Source: Corynebacterium aurimucosum (GTDB taxonomy: Bacteria; Actinomycetota; Actinomycetes; Mycobacteriales; Mycobacteriaceae). Taken from it: a DNA stretch of 64,000 nucleotides. Under the pieces are notes generated by a model. It was not told the origin of the DNA and made no database searches. It saw only the letters and a list, made by a program, of their open reading frames with translations. A program made the position numbers and the translations under genes. Below, in pieces: positions 20,493-28,247 of this stretch (the stretch's first letter is position 1; the number at the start of each line of letters is the position of its first letter). The stretch is from contig NZ_CP047048.1 of NCBI RefSeq assembly GCF_030408555.1, positions 1 to 64,000 on the forward strand. The letters are read 5' to 3'.

Positions 20493-21368
20493 TTAGTTCT
20501 CGTCCTCGGTCTGGAGGCGGTGCTTGCCTTCGGACTCATGGTCATCAGTGATGCGGGAGGTGTCAGCATCCTCCTTGTCGGCGTTGCTGACCTCGATCTC
20601 CGTCTCGACGGCGTCCTGAATAGCGGTTTCTTCCTCGCGGTGCTTGGCCAGCTGCTCATCCAGCGAGCCCAGCAGCTCTTCGTCGCGCTCGACGACGCCC
20701 TCCTCAGCCAAGTCGGAGCCATGCGTGGCATCGTCCTCGGTGGTGGAGGTGTAGACCAAGGTGGAGCCCTGCGGCGCGGACGGGGAGGAGAAGTCCTCAA
20801 CGCGCGGCGGAACGGCGGATTCCTTCTCCTTCTTCTGGGTGAAGAAGTAGTAGATGCCACCGCCGATGGCAGCAATGGCGGCAATGAGCGCGGAGATCAG
20901 CCAGATCTTTGAGCCCTTCTTCTTGTCCTTGCCACCGAGGCGGCGGGCCTTCTTCTGCAACTTAGCGCTTTGCTTCTGCGCCTTCTTCTCAGCCTTGGAC
21001 GCCTTCTTCTTGGCCTGCTTGCGGGCCTTGGACGCCTTCTTTTCCGCCTGCTTGCGGGTCTTCTTCCACTGCTTGGAGGCCTTATCCTGGGCCTCTGATG
21101 CAGCCTCAGAGAGCTTCTCGGTGGTTTCCTCGCTGCGCTCCTTGAGCTGTTCGAGGGTGCGCTCGAGGCGGGCATGCGCGGCCTTGGTTACGGCGCCCGC
21201 TTCGCGGCGGGCCTCCGGGAACCACTCGCCATCTCGCTCTTCCATGCGGGCGGCGGCGGTCTCCAGGACGGAGTAGGCCTCACGGGCCTTCTCGTCGCGG
21301 CGTTCCTTGAGGCGCTCCACCAGGGCGGAGGTGGCGCTGATGGCGGTGGACAGGGCGGCGGGGTTCAT
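20493..21368 (-). CDS. Lys/Ala-rich coiled-coil single-pass membrane protein
   Basis: 291 residues from the ATG at 21368. The N-terminal 100 residues are charged and helical. Residues about 100-150 form a dense repeat built on KKASKARKQAEK units, strongly positive and probably coiled coil. One transmembrane segment follows at about 155-176 (IWLISALIAAIAAIGGGIYYFF). The C-terminal 110 residues are acidic and likely disordered. The topology resembles corynebacterial proteins that bind nucleic acid or the inner face of the membrane, but no function can be assigned. A GC-rich CCCCC/GGGGG hairpin near 20476-20493 may terminate it. Confidence 0.75.
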   Translation of the reverse strand: MNPAALSTAISATSALVERLKERRDEKAREAYSVLETAAARMEERDGEWFPEARREAGAVTKAAHARLERTLEQLKERSEETTEKLSEAASEAQDKASKQWKKTRKQAEKKASKARKQAKKKASKAEKKAQKQSAKLQKKARRLGGKDKKKGSKIWLISALIAAIAAIGGGIYYFFTQKKEKESAVPPRVEDFSSPSAPQGSTLVYTSTTEDDATHGSDLAEEGVVERDEELLGSLDEQLAKHREEETAIQDAVETEIEVSNADKEDADTSRITDDHESEGKHRLQTEDEN

Positions 21369-21706
21369 GGGTTTAGGTGCTCCTTTATGTCAATACTGAA
21401 GTGACTTTTCGGCGGGGCACTGTATATGCGCGCCCGCGTTAGCGCTGGGTACTCCCTTTCAGCGTAGTGGTGGCGCGCAGGTCCCGCCACCAGATGCGCC
21501 AGGTGGCGAGCTGTCCAAAGAAAATAGACAGCTTTGTATGGATGGACCGGGTTTTTATTCACTAGCGCTATGGGCTAACAGTGCAGCTGACTGGGTTCTA
21601 AAGGTATTACCAAAGCAAAAAGCCTTTCGTGAGAAATGGACAGCTTGGTACGTTTTGGGACATCAACACCGAAGATAAACAACGATAACCTGCAGAGGAG
21701 GTGAGC
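21369..21706. promoter_or_regulatory. Divergent intergenic region upstream of metF
   Basis: 338 bases without a convincing gene. It carries a 15-base direct repeat with two mismatches, ATAGACAGCTTTGTA at 21524-21538 and ATGGACAGCTTGGTA at 21636-21650. The ribosome site GAGGAGG for metF is at 21695-21701. The repeats may be regulator sites for methionine genes, but they do not match the known McbR operator well. I see no cobalamin or SAM riboswitch. Confidence 0.4.
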
Positions 21707-22630
21707 ATGTCCCCGCGACTTTCCGCATCCGCACCACTAGACCAAATCAGCGAAGATACGCCTAAACGTCGAGAGCGCACCGCTCTCTCCTTCGAGGTGA
21801 TCCCGCCGCGTCATGATGCGGACGCTGCAAAGATTGACCGCTTGCTCGCCACGCTCGCCGCGTATAACCCCGACTACATCGCCGTCACCAGCTCCCAGCG
21901 CTCTGGGTGGCTGGAAGGAACCGCAGCCTTCATTGAGAAGATCTCACGCGATACAGCGATGCGTCCCCTGGCCCACCTGGCCTGCACCGCCGGCACAGAG
22001 GAAGAGCTCGTTGGCTGGATCGACACGCTTGTCGACGCCGGCGTGCGCGGCCTCCTTGCCCTCCGCGGCGACCTTCCGGAGGGCGGCATGCCCGAAGGGC
22101 ACCTGCCGCACGCCGATTCCCTGGTCCGGCTCATCCGCAGCTGGGAATCCGACCGCGTGGCGCGCTTGGCAGCCGGCCGCTTGGCGGTGGGCGTGGCTTG
22201 CTACCCCAACGGCCACGCCGAGTCCGCCACGCCGGACGAGGACATCGACGTTCTTTTGGCCAAGCAGCGTCTCGGCGCAGACTTCGCCATCACCCAGCTT
22301 TTCTTCGACGCGGAGGATTACGTCCGCTTTGCCCAGCGCGCTCGGCTGGCGGGTGTGCGCATTCCGCTCATCCCCGGGATCATGCCGATGACGAGCCGTG
22401 CTCGGGTGGAGCGAATGTGCCAGCTGTCCGGGTTGGACGGTCCGACCAAGGTCCTTGACCAACTCGCGGCAGCGACCTCCCCCGAGGAAGAGAAAGAAAT
22501 TGGCATGCAGATTACAGCCAAGCTGGCGAAGACGGTGATGAACGCCGGCGCCGACGGGCTGCACATCTACACGCACAACAACCCAGACATCACGACTGAC
22601 CTGCTCAACCGAATTGGAGTCACCCCATGA
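21707..22630 (+). CDS. metF: 5,10-Methylenetetrahydrofolate reductase
   Basis: MetF reduces methylene-THF to methyl-THF with FAD, supplying the methyl group for methionine. I take the ATG at 21707, 5 bases after GAGGAGG; a GTG at 21701 overlaps that ribosome site. The 307-residue protein shows the TIM-barrel hallmarks: FEVIPPR at the start, LLALRGDLPEGG, the substrate region DFAITQLFFD, and IPLIPGIMPM. Its stop overlaps the metE start (ATGA), so the two methionine genes are translationally coupled. Confidence 0.95.
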   Translation: MSPRLSASAPLDQISEDTPKRRERTALSFEVIPPRHDADAAKIDRLLATLAAYNPDYIAVTSSQRSGWLEGTAAFIEKISRDTAMRPLAHLACTAGTEEELVGWIDTLVDAGVRGLLALRGDLPEGGMPEGHLPHADSLVRLIRSWESDRVARLAAGRLAVGVACYPNGHAESATPDEDIDVLLAKQRLGADFAITQLFFDAEDYVRFAQRARLAGVRIPLIPGIMPMTSRARVERMCQLSGLDGPTKVLDQLAAATSPEEEKEIGMQITAKLAKTVMNAGADGLHIYTHNNPDITTDLLNRIGVTP

Positions 22631-24891
22631 CCGCATCCTTCCCTAAGGCCATGATTGAGGGCTACCCGCGCGTCGGCGCTCACCGCGAGCTCAAGCGTGC
22701 GTTGGAGTCCTACTGGTCCGGCAAGATCGACGCCGAGACCTTCGAATCCGCCGCGCACTCCCTGCGCCTTGACACCTATGCCCGCCTCAAGGAGCTGGGC
22801 CTCACTGAGGATTACGCCATTCCGGCTGACGTCGCCTACTACGACCACGTCCTCGAGACCGCACTGACCGTGGGCGCCGCCGAGGGCGAGAGTCTCGATG
22901 ATGAGTTCACCCTGGCCCGCGGTAACAAGGACACAGCGCCGCTGGAGATGACCAAGTGGTTCGACACCAACTACCACTACATTGTTCCTGAGATCACCGA
23001 TGACCAGACCTTTAGCGCGCGCCCGCAACGCGTGCTGAAGATTGTGGAGGAGGCTCGTGCCGCCGGTCATACCGTCCGCCCAGTCCTCGTCGGCCCGGTG
23101 ACCCTGCTGGCCCTGTCTAAGCAGGCTGAGGGCGCCACCAAGCAGCCCCTGGACCACCTCGATCAGACAGTCGAGTCCTACCTCACCGTTTTGGCTGAGC
23201 TTCACGACGCCGGCGTCGAGTGGATCCAGCTCGCCGAGCCGGCCCTGGTCGCCGACCTCGCCGCCGCTGACGACGCCACTTTGGCTGCCGCACTCAAGAC
23301 CGCCTACGGCCGCATCTTGGGCGCGGAGAAGCGCCCGCAGGTGTACCTGACCACGCCCTATGGTTCCCTCAACGCTGGCCTCGATGTCATCGCTGAGCTT
23401 AAGCCGGAAGCGGTCCAGGTCGATCTTTCCGTGGGCACCCTGGCCCTAGACAACTCCTACCTCGAGCGCGTGGCCAAGCTCGCCGAGGCCACCCACCTCG
23501 CCGCCGGCCTGGTCGACGGCCGCAATGTCTGGGCCGCGAACCTCCGCGACTTGCGCGAGAAGCTGGAGACCCTGGGCGAAGGCGTTTCCGTGACCACCTC
23601 CGTGTCCCTGCAGCACGTGCCGCACACCGTGGAGGCGGAGACTTCCCTGCCGGTGGACGTCGCCACCTGGTTCGCTTTTGCTGATGAGAAGATCCGTGAG
23701 GTCGTAGCACTCGCCGCCGGCCCGCTCGATGCCCCAGAGGCTTATGCTCAGGCCGACCGCGCCGTGCGCACCCGCGCCGAGTCCTCCCGCACCCATGACC
23801 AGGCAGTACAGGATCGCACTGCGCAGTTGCCGGAGGGCCAGGTTCAGCGCCAGCCGGAGTTCGCCGAGCGCAACAAGGCCCAGGAAGCCCTCGGCCTGCC
23901 ACAGCTGCCAACCACCACCATCGGCTCCTTCCCGCAGACTGCTGAGATTCGCGCCGCCCGCGCCGCACACCGCAAGGGCGAGCTCTCCGATGCCGACTAC
24001 ACTGAGGCACTGCGCAACGAGGTGAAGTCCGTCATCGAGTTGCAGGAGCGCTTGGGCCTGGACGTCCTGGTCCACGGCGAGCCGGAGCGCAACGATATGG
24101 TGCAGTACTTCGCTGAGCTTCTCGACGGCTTCGTCGTCACCGAGAACGGCTGGGTCCAGTCTTATGGCTCCCGGTGCACCCGTCCGCCAATCGTCGTCGG
24201 TGACATCTCCCGCCCGAAGGCCATGACCACCGAGTGGGCGAAGTTCGCGCAGTCCCTGTCCGAAAAGCACGTCAAGGGCATGCTCACCGGCCCGGTGACC
24301 ATCCTGGCCTGGTCCTTCGTGCGCGATGACGTTCACCAGTCCGTCTCCGCCGACCAGCTCGGCGTGGCGCTGGCCGACGAAGTCCGCGACCTCGAGGAGG
24401 CCGGCATCGACATCATCCAGATCGACGAGCCCGCCCTGCGCGAGCTGCTGCCGCTGCGCGAGCAGGACCGCAAGGCCTACCTCGACTGGGCGGTGCGTTC
24501 CTTCCGGGTGGTTTCGTTGCAGGCGAAGCCTGAAACCCAGATCCACACGCACCTGTGTTACTCGGAGTTTGGCCAGATCATCGACGCCGTCGCCGGCTTG
24601 GACGCCGACGTCACCTCCATCGAGGCGGCCCGCTCCCGCATGGAGCTGCTCGAGGACATCGATGAGAAGTTCCACTCCGAGATCGGCCCGGGCATTTACG
24701 ATATCCATTCCCCGCGCATCCCGTCCGTGGCGGAAATGGCCGAGCTCATCCGCGCAGCGCTGAAGAACGTGCCGGTCGAGCGCCTCTGGGTCAACCCGGA
24801 CTGCGGCCTCAAGACCCGCGGCTATGAGGAAACCGAGGCCTCTCTGCGCAACATGGTCCTCGCCCGTGACGAGGTCCGCGACAGCCTCTAA
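22627..24891 (+). CDS. metE: Cobalamin-independent methionine synthase
   Basis: MetE transfers the methyl group of methyl-THF (polyglutamate) to homocysteine without vitamin B12. The 754-residue protein has the two-barrel structure of the family. The zinc site is seen as His-x-Cys in HTHLCYSEF and as the late Cys in NPDCGLKTRG. The substrate loop GEPERNDMVQYF and LTGPVTILAWS are also present. It follows metF with a 4-base overlap, forming a complete methyl-transfer operon. Confidence 0.96.
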   Translation: MTASFPKAMIEGYPRVGAHRELKRALESYWSGKIDAETFESAAHSLRLDTYARLKELGLTEDYAIPADVAYYDHVLETALTVGAAEGESLDDEFTLARGNKDTAPLEMTKWFDTNYHYIVPEITDDQTFSARPQRVLKIVEEARAAGHTVRPVLVGPVTLLALSKQAEGATKQPLDHLDQTVESYLTVLAELHDAGVEWIQLAEPALVADLAAADDATLAAALKTAYGRILGAEKRPQVYLTTPYGSLNAGLDVIAELKPEAVQVDLSVGTLALDNSYLERVAKLAEATHLAAGLVDGRNVWAANLRDLREKLETLGEGVSVTTSVSLQHVPHTVEAETSLPVDVATWFAFADEKIREVVALAAGPLDAPEAYAQADRAVRTRAESSRTHDQAVQDRTAQLPEGQVQRQPEFAERNKAQEALGLPQLPTTTIGSFPQTAEIRAARAAHRKGELSDADYTEALRNEVKSVIELQERLGLDVLVHGEPERNDMVQYFAELLDGFVVTENGWVQSYGSRCTRPPIVVGDISRPKAMTTEWAKFAQSLSEKHVKGMLTGPVTILAWSFVRDDVHQSVSADQLGVALADEVRDLEEAGIDIIQIDEPALRELLPLREQDRKAYLDWAVRSFRVVSLQAKPETQIHTHLCYSEFGQIIDAVAGLDADVTSIEAARSRMELLEDIDEKFHSEIGPGIYDIHSPRIPSVAEMAELIRAALKNVPVERLWVNPDCGLKTRGYEETEASLRNMVLARDEVRDSL

Positions 24892-24913
24892 GTTTAAATC
24901 TTTGGATTTAAAC
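24892..24913. terminator. AT-rich palindrome between convergent metE and HAD genes
   Basis: GTTTAAATC and GATTTAAAC form a perfect 9-bp inverted repeat around TTTG. It starts at the base after the metE stop and overlaps the last codons and stop of the minus-strand HAD gene. A low-GC stem makes terminator function only possible. Confidence 0.4.
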
Positions 24914-25546
24914 GAAGTCCATCGCCGTCAGCTCACTGAGCGCGGCGATGTCTCCGTTTCCGGCCCTATCGAAGTGCAGTGCCTTGAGACCCGCGGCACG
25001 GGCGCCTTCGACGTCATTAGCCACCGAATCGCCCACCATGAGAGTGGCGCCCGGATCCACCCTTAAGTGCCGACAAGCTTCAAGGTAGGCCTCCGGGTGC
25101 GGCTTCGGATGACCCATTTCCACGGTGGGAAAGAGCTCAACGCCTGGCAGATCGAGCCCGCCTGCCCGTAGTTTTGCCTCCTGCATTTCACGGGCCCCGT
25201 TCGTCAGCACACCGACGATGAGACCTAAATTGAGGACGTGCTGTAGTACGTCCTGTGCACCATCCACCGAGCACCAATGCTTCTCGTACGCGGCCAGGTA
25301 CTTGGCATATTCCGCCAGTGCCTCCTGCTCCGTCATCTCTGGGCGGCCCAGGAACTCGCGGCAGCGCTCCACGCGCTGGCCCTGGTGGGTGACCTCGCCG
25401 CGCTCGTAGGCGGCGAACCATTTCCTTTCAATCTCCGCGAAGCGCTTGTGGTGCCCGCCCGGCAGCCACTCTTCCACGGCCGCATGCATCGCGGCGGTGT
25501 GGTCCATGAGGGTGTCATCGAGATCGAAGAGAATGGCGCGAATCAT
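24908..25546 (-). CDS. HAD-family hydrolase
   Basis: 212 residues from the ATG at 25546. Motif I DLDDTL carries the nucleophile and acid Asp. Motif II is VLTNGA, motif III the Lys in HPKPHPEA, and motif IV GDSVANDVEGARAAG. A helical cap lies between motifs I and II. This is the layout of YjjG/phosphoglycolate-like small-molecule phosphatases, but the substrate is not visible. The gene converges on metE and is transcribed away from ppiA. Confidence 0.88.
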   Translation of the reverse strand: MIRAILFDLDDTLMDHTAAMHAAVEEWLPGGHHKRFAEIERKWFAAYERGEVTHQGQRVERCREFLGRPEMTEQEALAEYAKYLAAYEKHWCSVDGAQDVLQHVLNLGLIVGVLTNGAREMQEAKLRAGGLDLPGVELFPTVEMGHPKPHPEAYLEACRHLRVDPGATLMVGDSVANDVEGARAAGLKALHFDRAGNGDIAALSELTAMDFV

Positions 25547-25624
25547 GCTTGTAACCCTACGCAGATCGCTGACAGCGTCGCGCCGGAACAACGCATTGGT
25601 GGAAATTTCCATACAATGGCTGGC

Positions 25625-26146
25625 ATGACTCAGAAGACCGCAACTGCAACGATGCACACCAATTACGGTGACATTGTTATCGACCTGTTCGGTAACCACG
25701 CACCGGTAACCGTTGAGAACTTCATCGGCCTGGCTAAGGGCGAGAAGGACTACACCACCCAGAACGCCAAGGGCGAGCAGTCCGGCCCGTTCTACGATGG
25801 CGCTATTTTCCACCGCGTCATCGACCAGTTCATGATCCAGGGCGGTGACCCGACCGGCACCGGCCGTGGCGGCCCCGGCTACCAGTTCCAGGATGAGTTC
25901 CACCCGGAGCTCCAGTTTGATCGCCCGTTCCTGCTGGCCATGGCGAACGCCGGCCCAGGCACCAACGGTTCCCAGTTCTTCATCACCGTGGCGCCGACCC
26001 CGCACCTGAACAACCACCACACCATCTTCGGTGAGGTCACCGACCCGGCTTCCCAGGAAGTTGTGTCCAAGATTGCTAAGGTCTCCACCGACCGCATGGA
26101 CCGTCCGGCTGAGGACGTTGTCATCGAGTCCATCGAGATCGCCTAA
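25625..26146 (+). CDS. ppiA: Peptidyl-prolyl cis-trans isomerase (cyclophilin)
   Basis: A 173-residue cytoplasmic cyclophilin from the ATG at 25625 (MTQKTATATMHTNYGD); an ATG three codons upstream at 25616 is possible. Active-site residues appear in FHRVIDQFMIQGG, the NAGPGTNGSQFFIT block and HTIFGEV. It catalyses proline isomerisation in folding. The order ppiA-rhomboid is standard in Corynebacterium and Mycobacterium near the origin. Confidence 0.94.
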   Translation: MTQKTATATMHTNYGDIVIDLFGNHAPVTVENFIGLAKGEKDYTTQNAKGEQSGPFYDGAIFHRVIDQFMIQGGDPTGTGRGGPGYQFQDEFHPELQFDRPFLLAMANAGPGTNGSQFFITVAPTPHLNNHHTIFGEVTDPASQEVVSKIAKVSTDRMDRPAEDVVIESIEIA

Positions 26147-26166
26147 GCGTTCTTAGCTTTTCATCC

Positions 26167-26207
26167 GAGCCCGCTGCCACGTGATGTGGTGGCGGGCTCG
26201 TTGTTTT
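26167..26207 (+). terminator. ppiA terminator
   Basis: GAGCCCGC (26167-26174) pairs with GCGGGCTC (26192-26199), extended by GCCAC/GTGG(T). The run TTGTTTT follows. It lies between ppiA and the rhomboid gene. Confidence 0.88.
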
Positions 26208-26217
26208 AGGAGTCTGC

Positions 26218-26862
26218 GTGAAGAATTATCTCCGTTCGGCACCGGCCACCCTGGTGCTCATGGTGCTGTGCATCGGTGCTTGGTGTGCCACGGCCATCCA
26301 AGGCTCGTCCCTCTCCGCGCCCTACTATCGCAGCATGCTGGCTCAAGACTGGACGCTGTGGGGCCCTGACGTGTCCGCGCACCCCACAACTGTCATTACC
26401 GCGGGCTTTATGCATCTCGACGCCGGGCACCTCTTGGTCAACATGGTGATGCTGTTCTTTGTGGGCAGGGAAGTAGAACGCGCCCTGGGCAGCGCGCTGT
26501 ATGTGGCGGCCTATCTCATCTCCATCGTGGGCTCTTCTGCCGCAGTGCTGTGGATGGATTACGGCACACCTACGGTGGGCGCCTCCGGTGCCCTCTTTGC
26601 GCTCATGGGTCTACTCATTGGTGTGTACCGCAGTCGCGGTCTTGACCTGCGCGCGCCCATCGTCCTCGTGGTGGCCAACGTCGTCTACAGCTTCGTGGCG
26701 GAGAATGTCTCCGTGTGGGGGCACTTGGGTGGCTTGCTCACAGGACTGCTGTTGGCACCATTCCTCTTTCGCAAACGCACGTGGCTGCGTTGGCTGGGGA
26801 TTTGGATTATCGGGGTGATAGCTGCTGTTGCAGCGGCGCTGCGAGCTGGGCTTTGGGGATAA
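26218..26862 (+). CDS. Rhomboid-family intramembrane serine protease
   Basis: 214 residues starting with GTG at 26218, 5 bases after AGGAG. It has about six membrane helices. The catalytic serine is in VGASGALFALMG and the partner His in WGHLGGLLTGL; the loop GFMHLDAGHLLVNM matches the conserved HxxxxHxxxN motif. Rhomboids cut membrane-anchored substrates; the target here is unknown. Its last codons overlap the first element of the downstream DnaA-box cluster. Confidence 0.93.
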   Translation: MKNYLRSAPATLVLMVLCIGAWCATAIQGSSLSAPYYRSMLAQDWTLWGPDVSAHPTTVITAGFMHLDAGHLLVNMVMLFFVGREVERALGSALYVAAYLISIVGSSAAVLWMDYGTPTVGASGALFALMGLLIGVYRSRGLDLRAPIVLVVANVVYSFVAENVSVWGHLGGLLTGLLLAPFLFRKRTWLRWLGIWIIGVIAAVAAALRAGLWG

Positions 26863-27108
26863 CTCGGGCGTGTTATCCACCAAAACCTTTGTGCGAAAGA
26901 ATTTCACACAAGTTATCCACATTGTGGATAACTACATTTTTGTAATTTACCGAACGTGTGCGCCAAGATAACCGCAGATCAGCAGCTTAATCGGTTGTGT
27001 TCGAAGTTTTTGTGCGGGCTGTGGGAAGGGTGAAAACACTTATCCACAGGGTGTGGAGAAAGTCTGTGAAATTCGTTGTCCACAGAGTTATCCCCACCCT
27101 GTGGATAA
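26854..27108. other. Dense DnaA-box cluster of inverted pairs
   Basis: Four perfect DnaA boxes occur within 200 bases: TTATCCACA at 26913-26921 and 27040-27048, TGTGGATAA at 26923-26931 and 27100-27108. One-mismatch boxes are at 26854-26862, 26873-26881, 27052-27060, 27076-27084 and 27088-27096. They form inverted pairs: 26913/26923 (1-base spacer), 27040/27052 and 27088/27100 (3-base spacers). The density exceeds that of the dnaA-dnaN gap. The site may be part of the working origin or a DnaA-titrating locus. No gene is seen from 26863 to 27208. Confidence 0.7.
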
Positions 27109-27208
27109 CTTTGTACCCAAGGTGTTAACAGCGCTCCGGTTGCGGGGTGGTGTTGGGAATCGCGTACTTTCGAATAGCGGTTGTCTACGTGGAATTCCCA
27201 AAGGTGGC

Positions 27209-27616
27209 TTATCGAAACAGAGCTCCCGCTAGCGCTATACGACGCTTCATGCCTAACGAGTAGGTTTTGAGCTGCCGGTCGCAGCGGTGTGACATATCGA
27301 CCAGCTCTAAAACCGCTTGTACCCGATGCTTATCGACGCCATATAGCCTCGCCATTGCGTGGAGATGCTGACGCCCGGTGAGACTAGTAACGAGGCCGCC
27401 ATCGTCGAGGAGCAGCCCGATGGTGCCATTGATGTGCTTCGTTCCGGTGGCTTTCACCAAGCCGAGGGCAGCCCGGAGCGTAGTGGATTTGCCGGCGCCG
27501 TTCGGACAAAGCAAAGCGGTGATCCGTCCGGGAGATGCCGTGAGGTTCGCGCCGTGGACAACCTCATGTCCGGCGAAGGAGACGGTGATGTCTCGAGCAG
27601 TGAATACGGTGTTCAT
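27209..27616 (-). pseudogene. Truncated ABC transporter ATP-binding protein
   Basis: 135 codons from the ATG at 27616, with an ABC ATPase N-terminal half. Walker A region is CPNGAGKST, where the family's first Gly is Cys. The frame reaches the signature region YSLGMKRRIALAGALF and then stops at 27209. Walker B, D-loop and switch His are missing. It looks like the left-over of a transporter gene cut by rearrangement. Nothing resembling the rest of the gene or a permease is nearby. Confidence 0.75.
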
Positions 27617-27700
27617 ACCTCTGACGATATTGATCAGGAGCATGAGAAACATCGCCTAAGCAGGCAATATTTTGCCTCCGCTATTTGGGGGAGAAGCCCG

Positions 27701-27943
27701 TTAATCGAGCAGAGCGCGGTATTGCTTGCGGGCCTTCATGGAATGAATGATGGTCTCGGTCCCGTCGTCCCAAATAAGAACAACGAGCTCAAGTAATCTC
27801 ATTGAGCCGTCGAATCCGAGGCGAAGCTCTCGCTGTGGGTTCTCGTCGTCGAGTGGAGCTTTAAAGACACAAGTTGATGTTGCTGCGGTTACGGAATCCT
27901 CCGGCTTGATGCCGTGTTTTGTGGCGTTCCGGCGAACCTCCAT
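27701..27943 (-). CDS. BrnT/RelE-like toxin of a toxin-antitoxin pair
   Basis: 80 residues. TKHGIKPEDSVTAA near the start and IIHSMKARKQYRALL at the end fit small toxins of the BrnT/RelE fold, which act as ribonucleases. The central strands carry RELRLGFDGSMRLLELVVLIWDDG. The ATG follows directly after the TAA of the antitoxin gene, so translation is coupled. The assignment comes from pattern and operon shape and is moderate. Confidence 0.6.
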   Translation of the reverse strand: MEVRRNATKHGIKPEDSVTAATSTCVFKAPLDDENPQRELRLGFDGSMRLLELVVLIWDDGTETIIHSMKARKQYRALLD

Positions 27944-28189
27944 TTAAATGGCTTTTCTTAGCGCTTCACGGATTGCCTGTGACCTAGACCATCCATGCGC
28001 TGTAGCATACTTATCCAGGTCTGCAATTTCATTGGGCGAAAGGCGAATCGAGATAATCTTTGCGGCCTGATTGTCGCGGGGTTTCCGCCCCCGAGTACGA
28101 AGAGTCTCCACGTCGTAACCATTTTCGGCTTCCATTACCCATGCATCAATTTGCTCTTCGCTGATCGGCTGTCCATTGATAGTCTTCAT
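27944..28189 (-). CDS. Ribbon-helix-helix antitoxin
   Basis: 81 residues. The C-terminal half holds a CopG/RHH domain: AKIISIRLSPNEIADLDKYATAHGWSRS. The N-terminus (residues 1-40) is polar and acidic and would bind the toxin. This is the reverse of the more common RHH-first order. The perfect palindrome just upstream (28193-28207) is the likely autoregulatory operator. Confidence 0.72.
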   Translation of the reverse strand: MKTINGQPISEEQIDAWVMEAENGYDVETLRTRGRKPRDNQAAKIISIRLSPNEIADLDKYATAHGWSRSQAIREALRKAI

Positions 28190-28192
28190 AAC

Positions 28193-28207
28193 CGTAATCG
28201 TATTACG
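28193..28207. promoter_or_regulatory. Operator palindrome of the toxin-antitoxin operon
   Basis: CGTAATCGTATTACG, a 6-bp perfect inverted repeat around CGT, ends 4 bases from the antitoxin start codon. No Shine-Dalgarno sequence is seen between, so the message may be leaderless. Confidence 0.5.
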
Positions 28208-28247
28208 AAAAGGGGTTCTGTTGCTAGAGTGAAGTTCGGACTAGGAG

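Noticed and set aside
21369..21706. Possible riboswitch upstream of metF-metE
   Set aside because: I could not find a conserved cobalamin or SAM riboswitch core; only short direct repeats are visible.
23446..24708. Long antisense open frame across metE
   Set aside because: Same high-GC shadow effect; metE itself is unambiguous.
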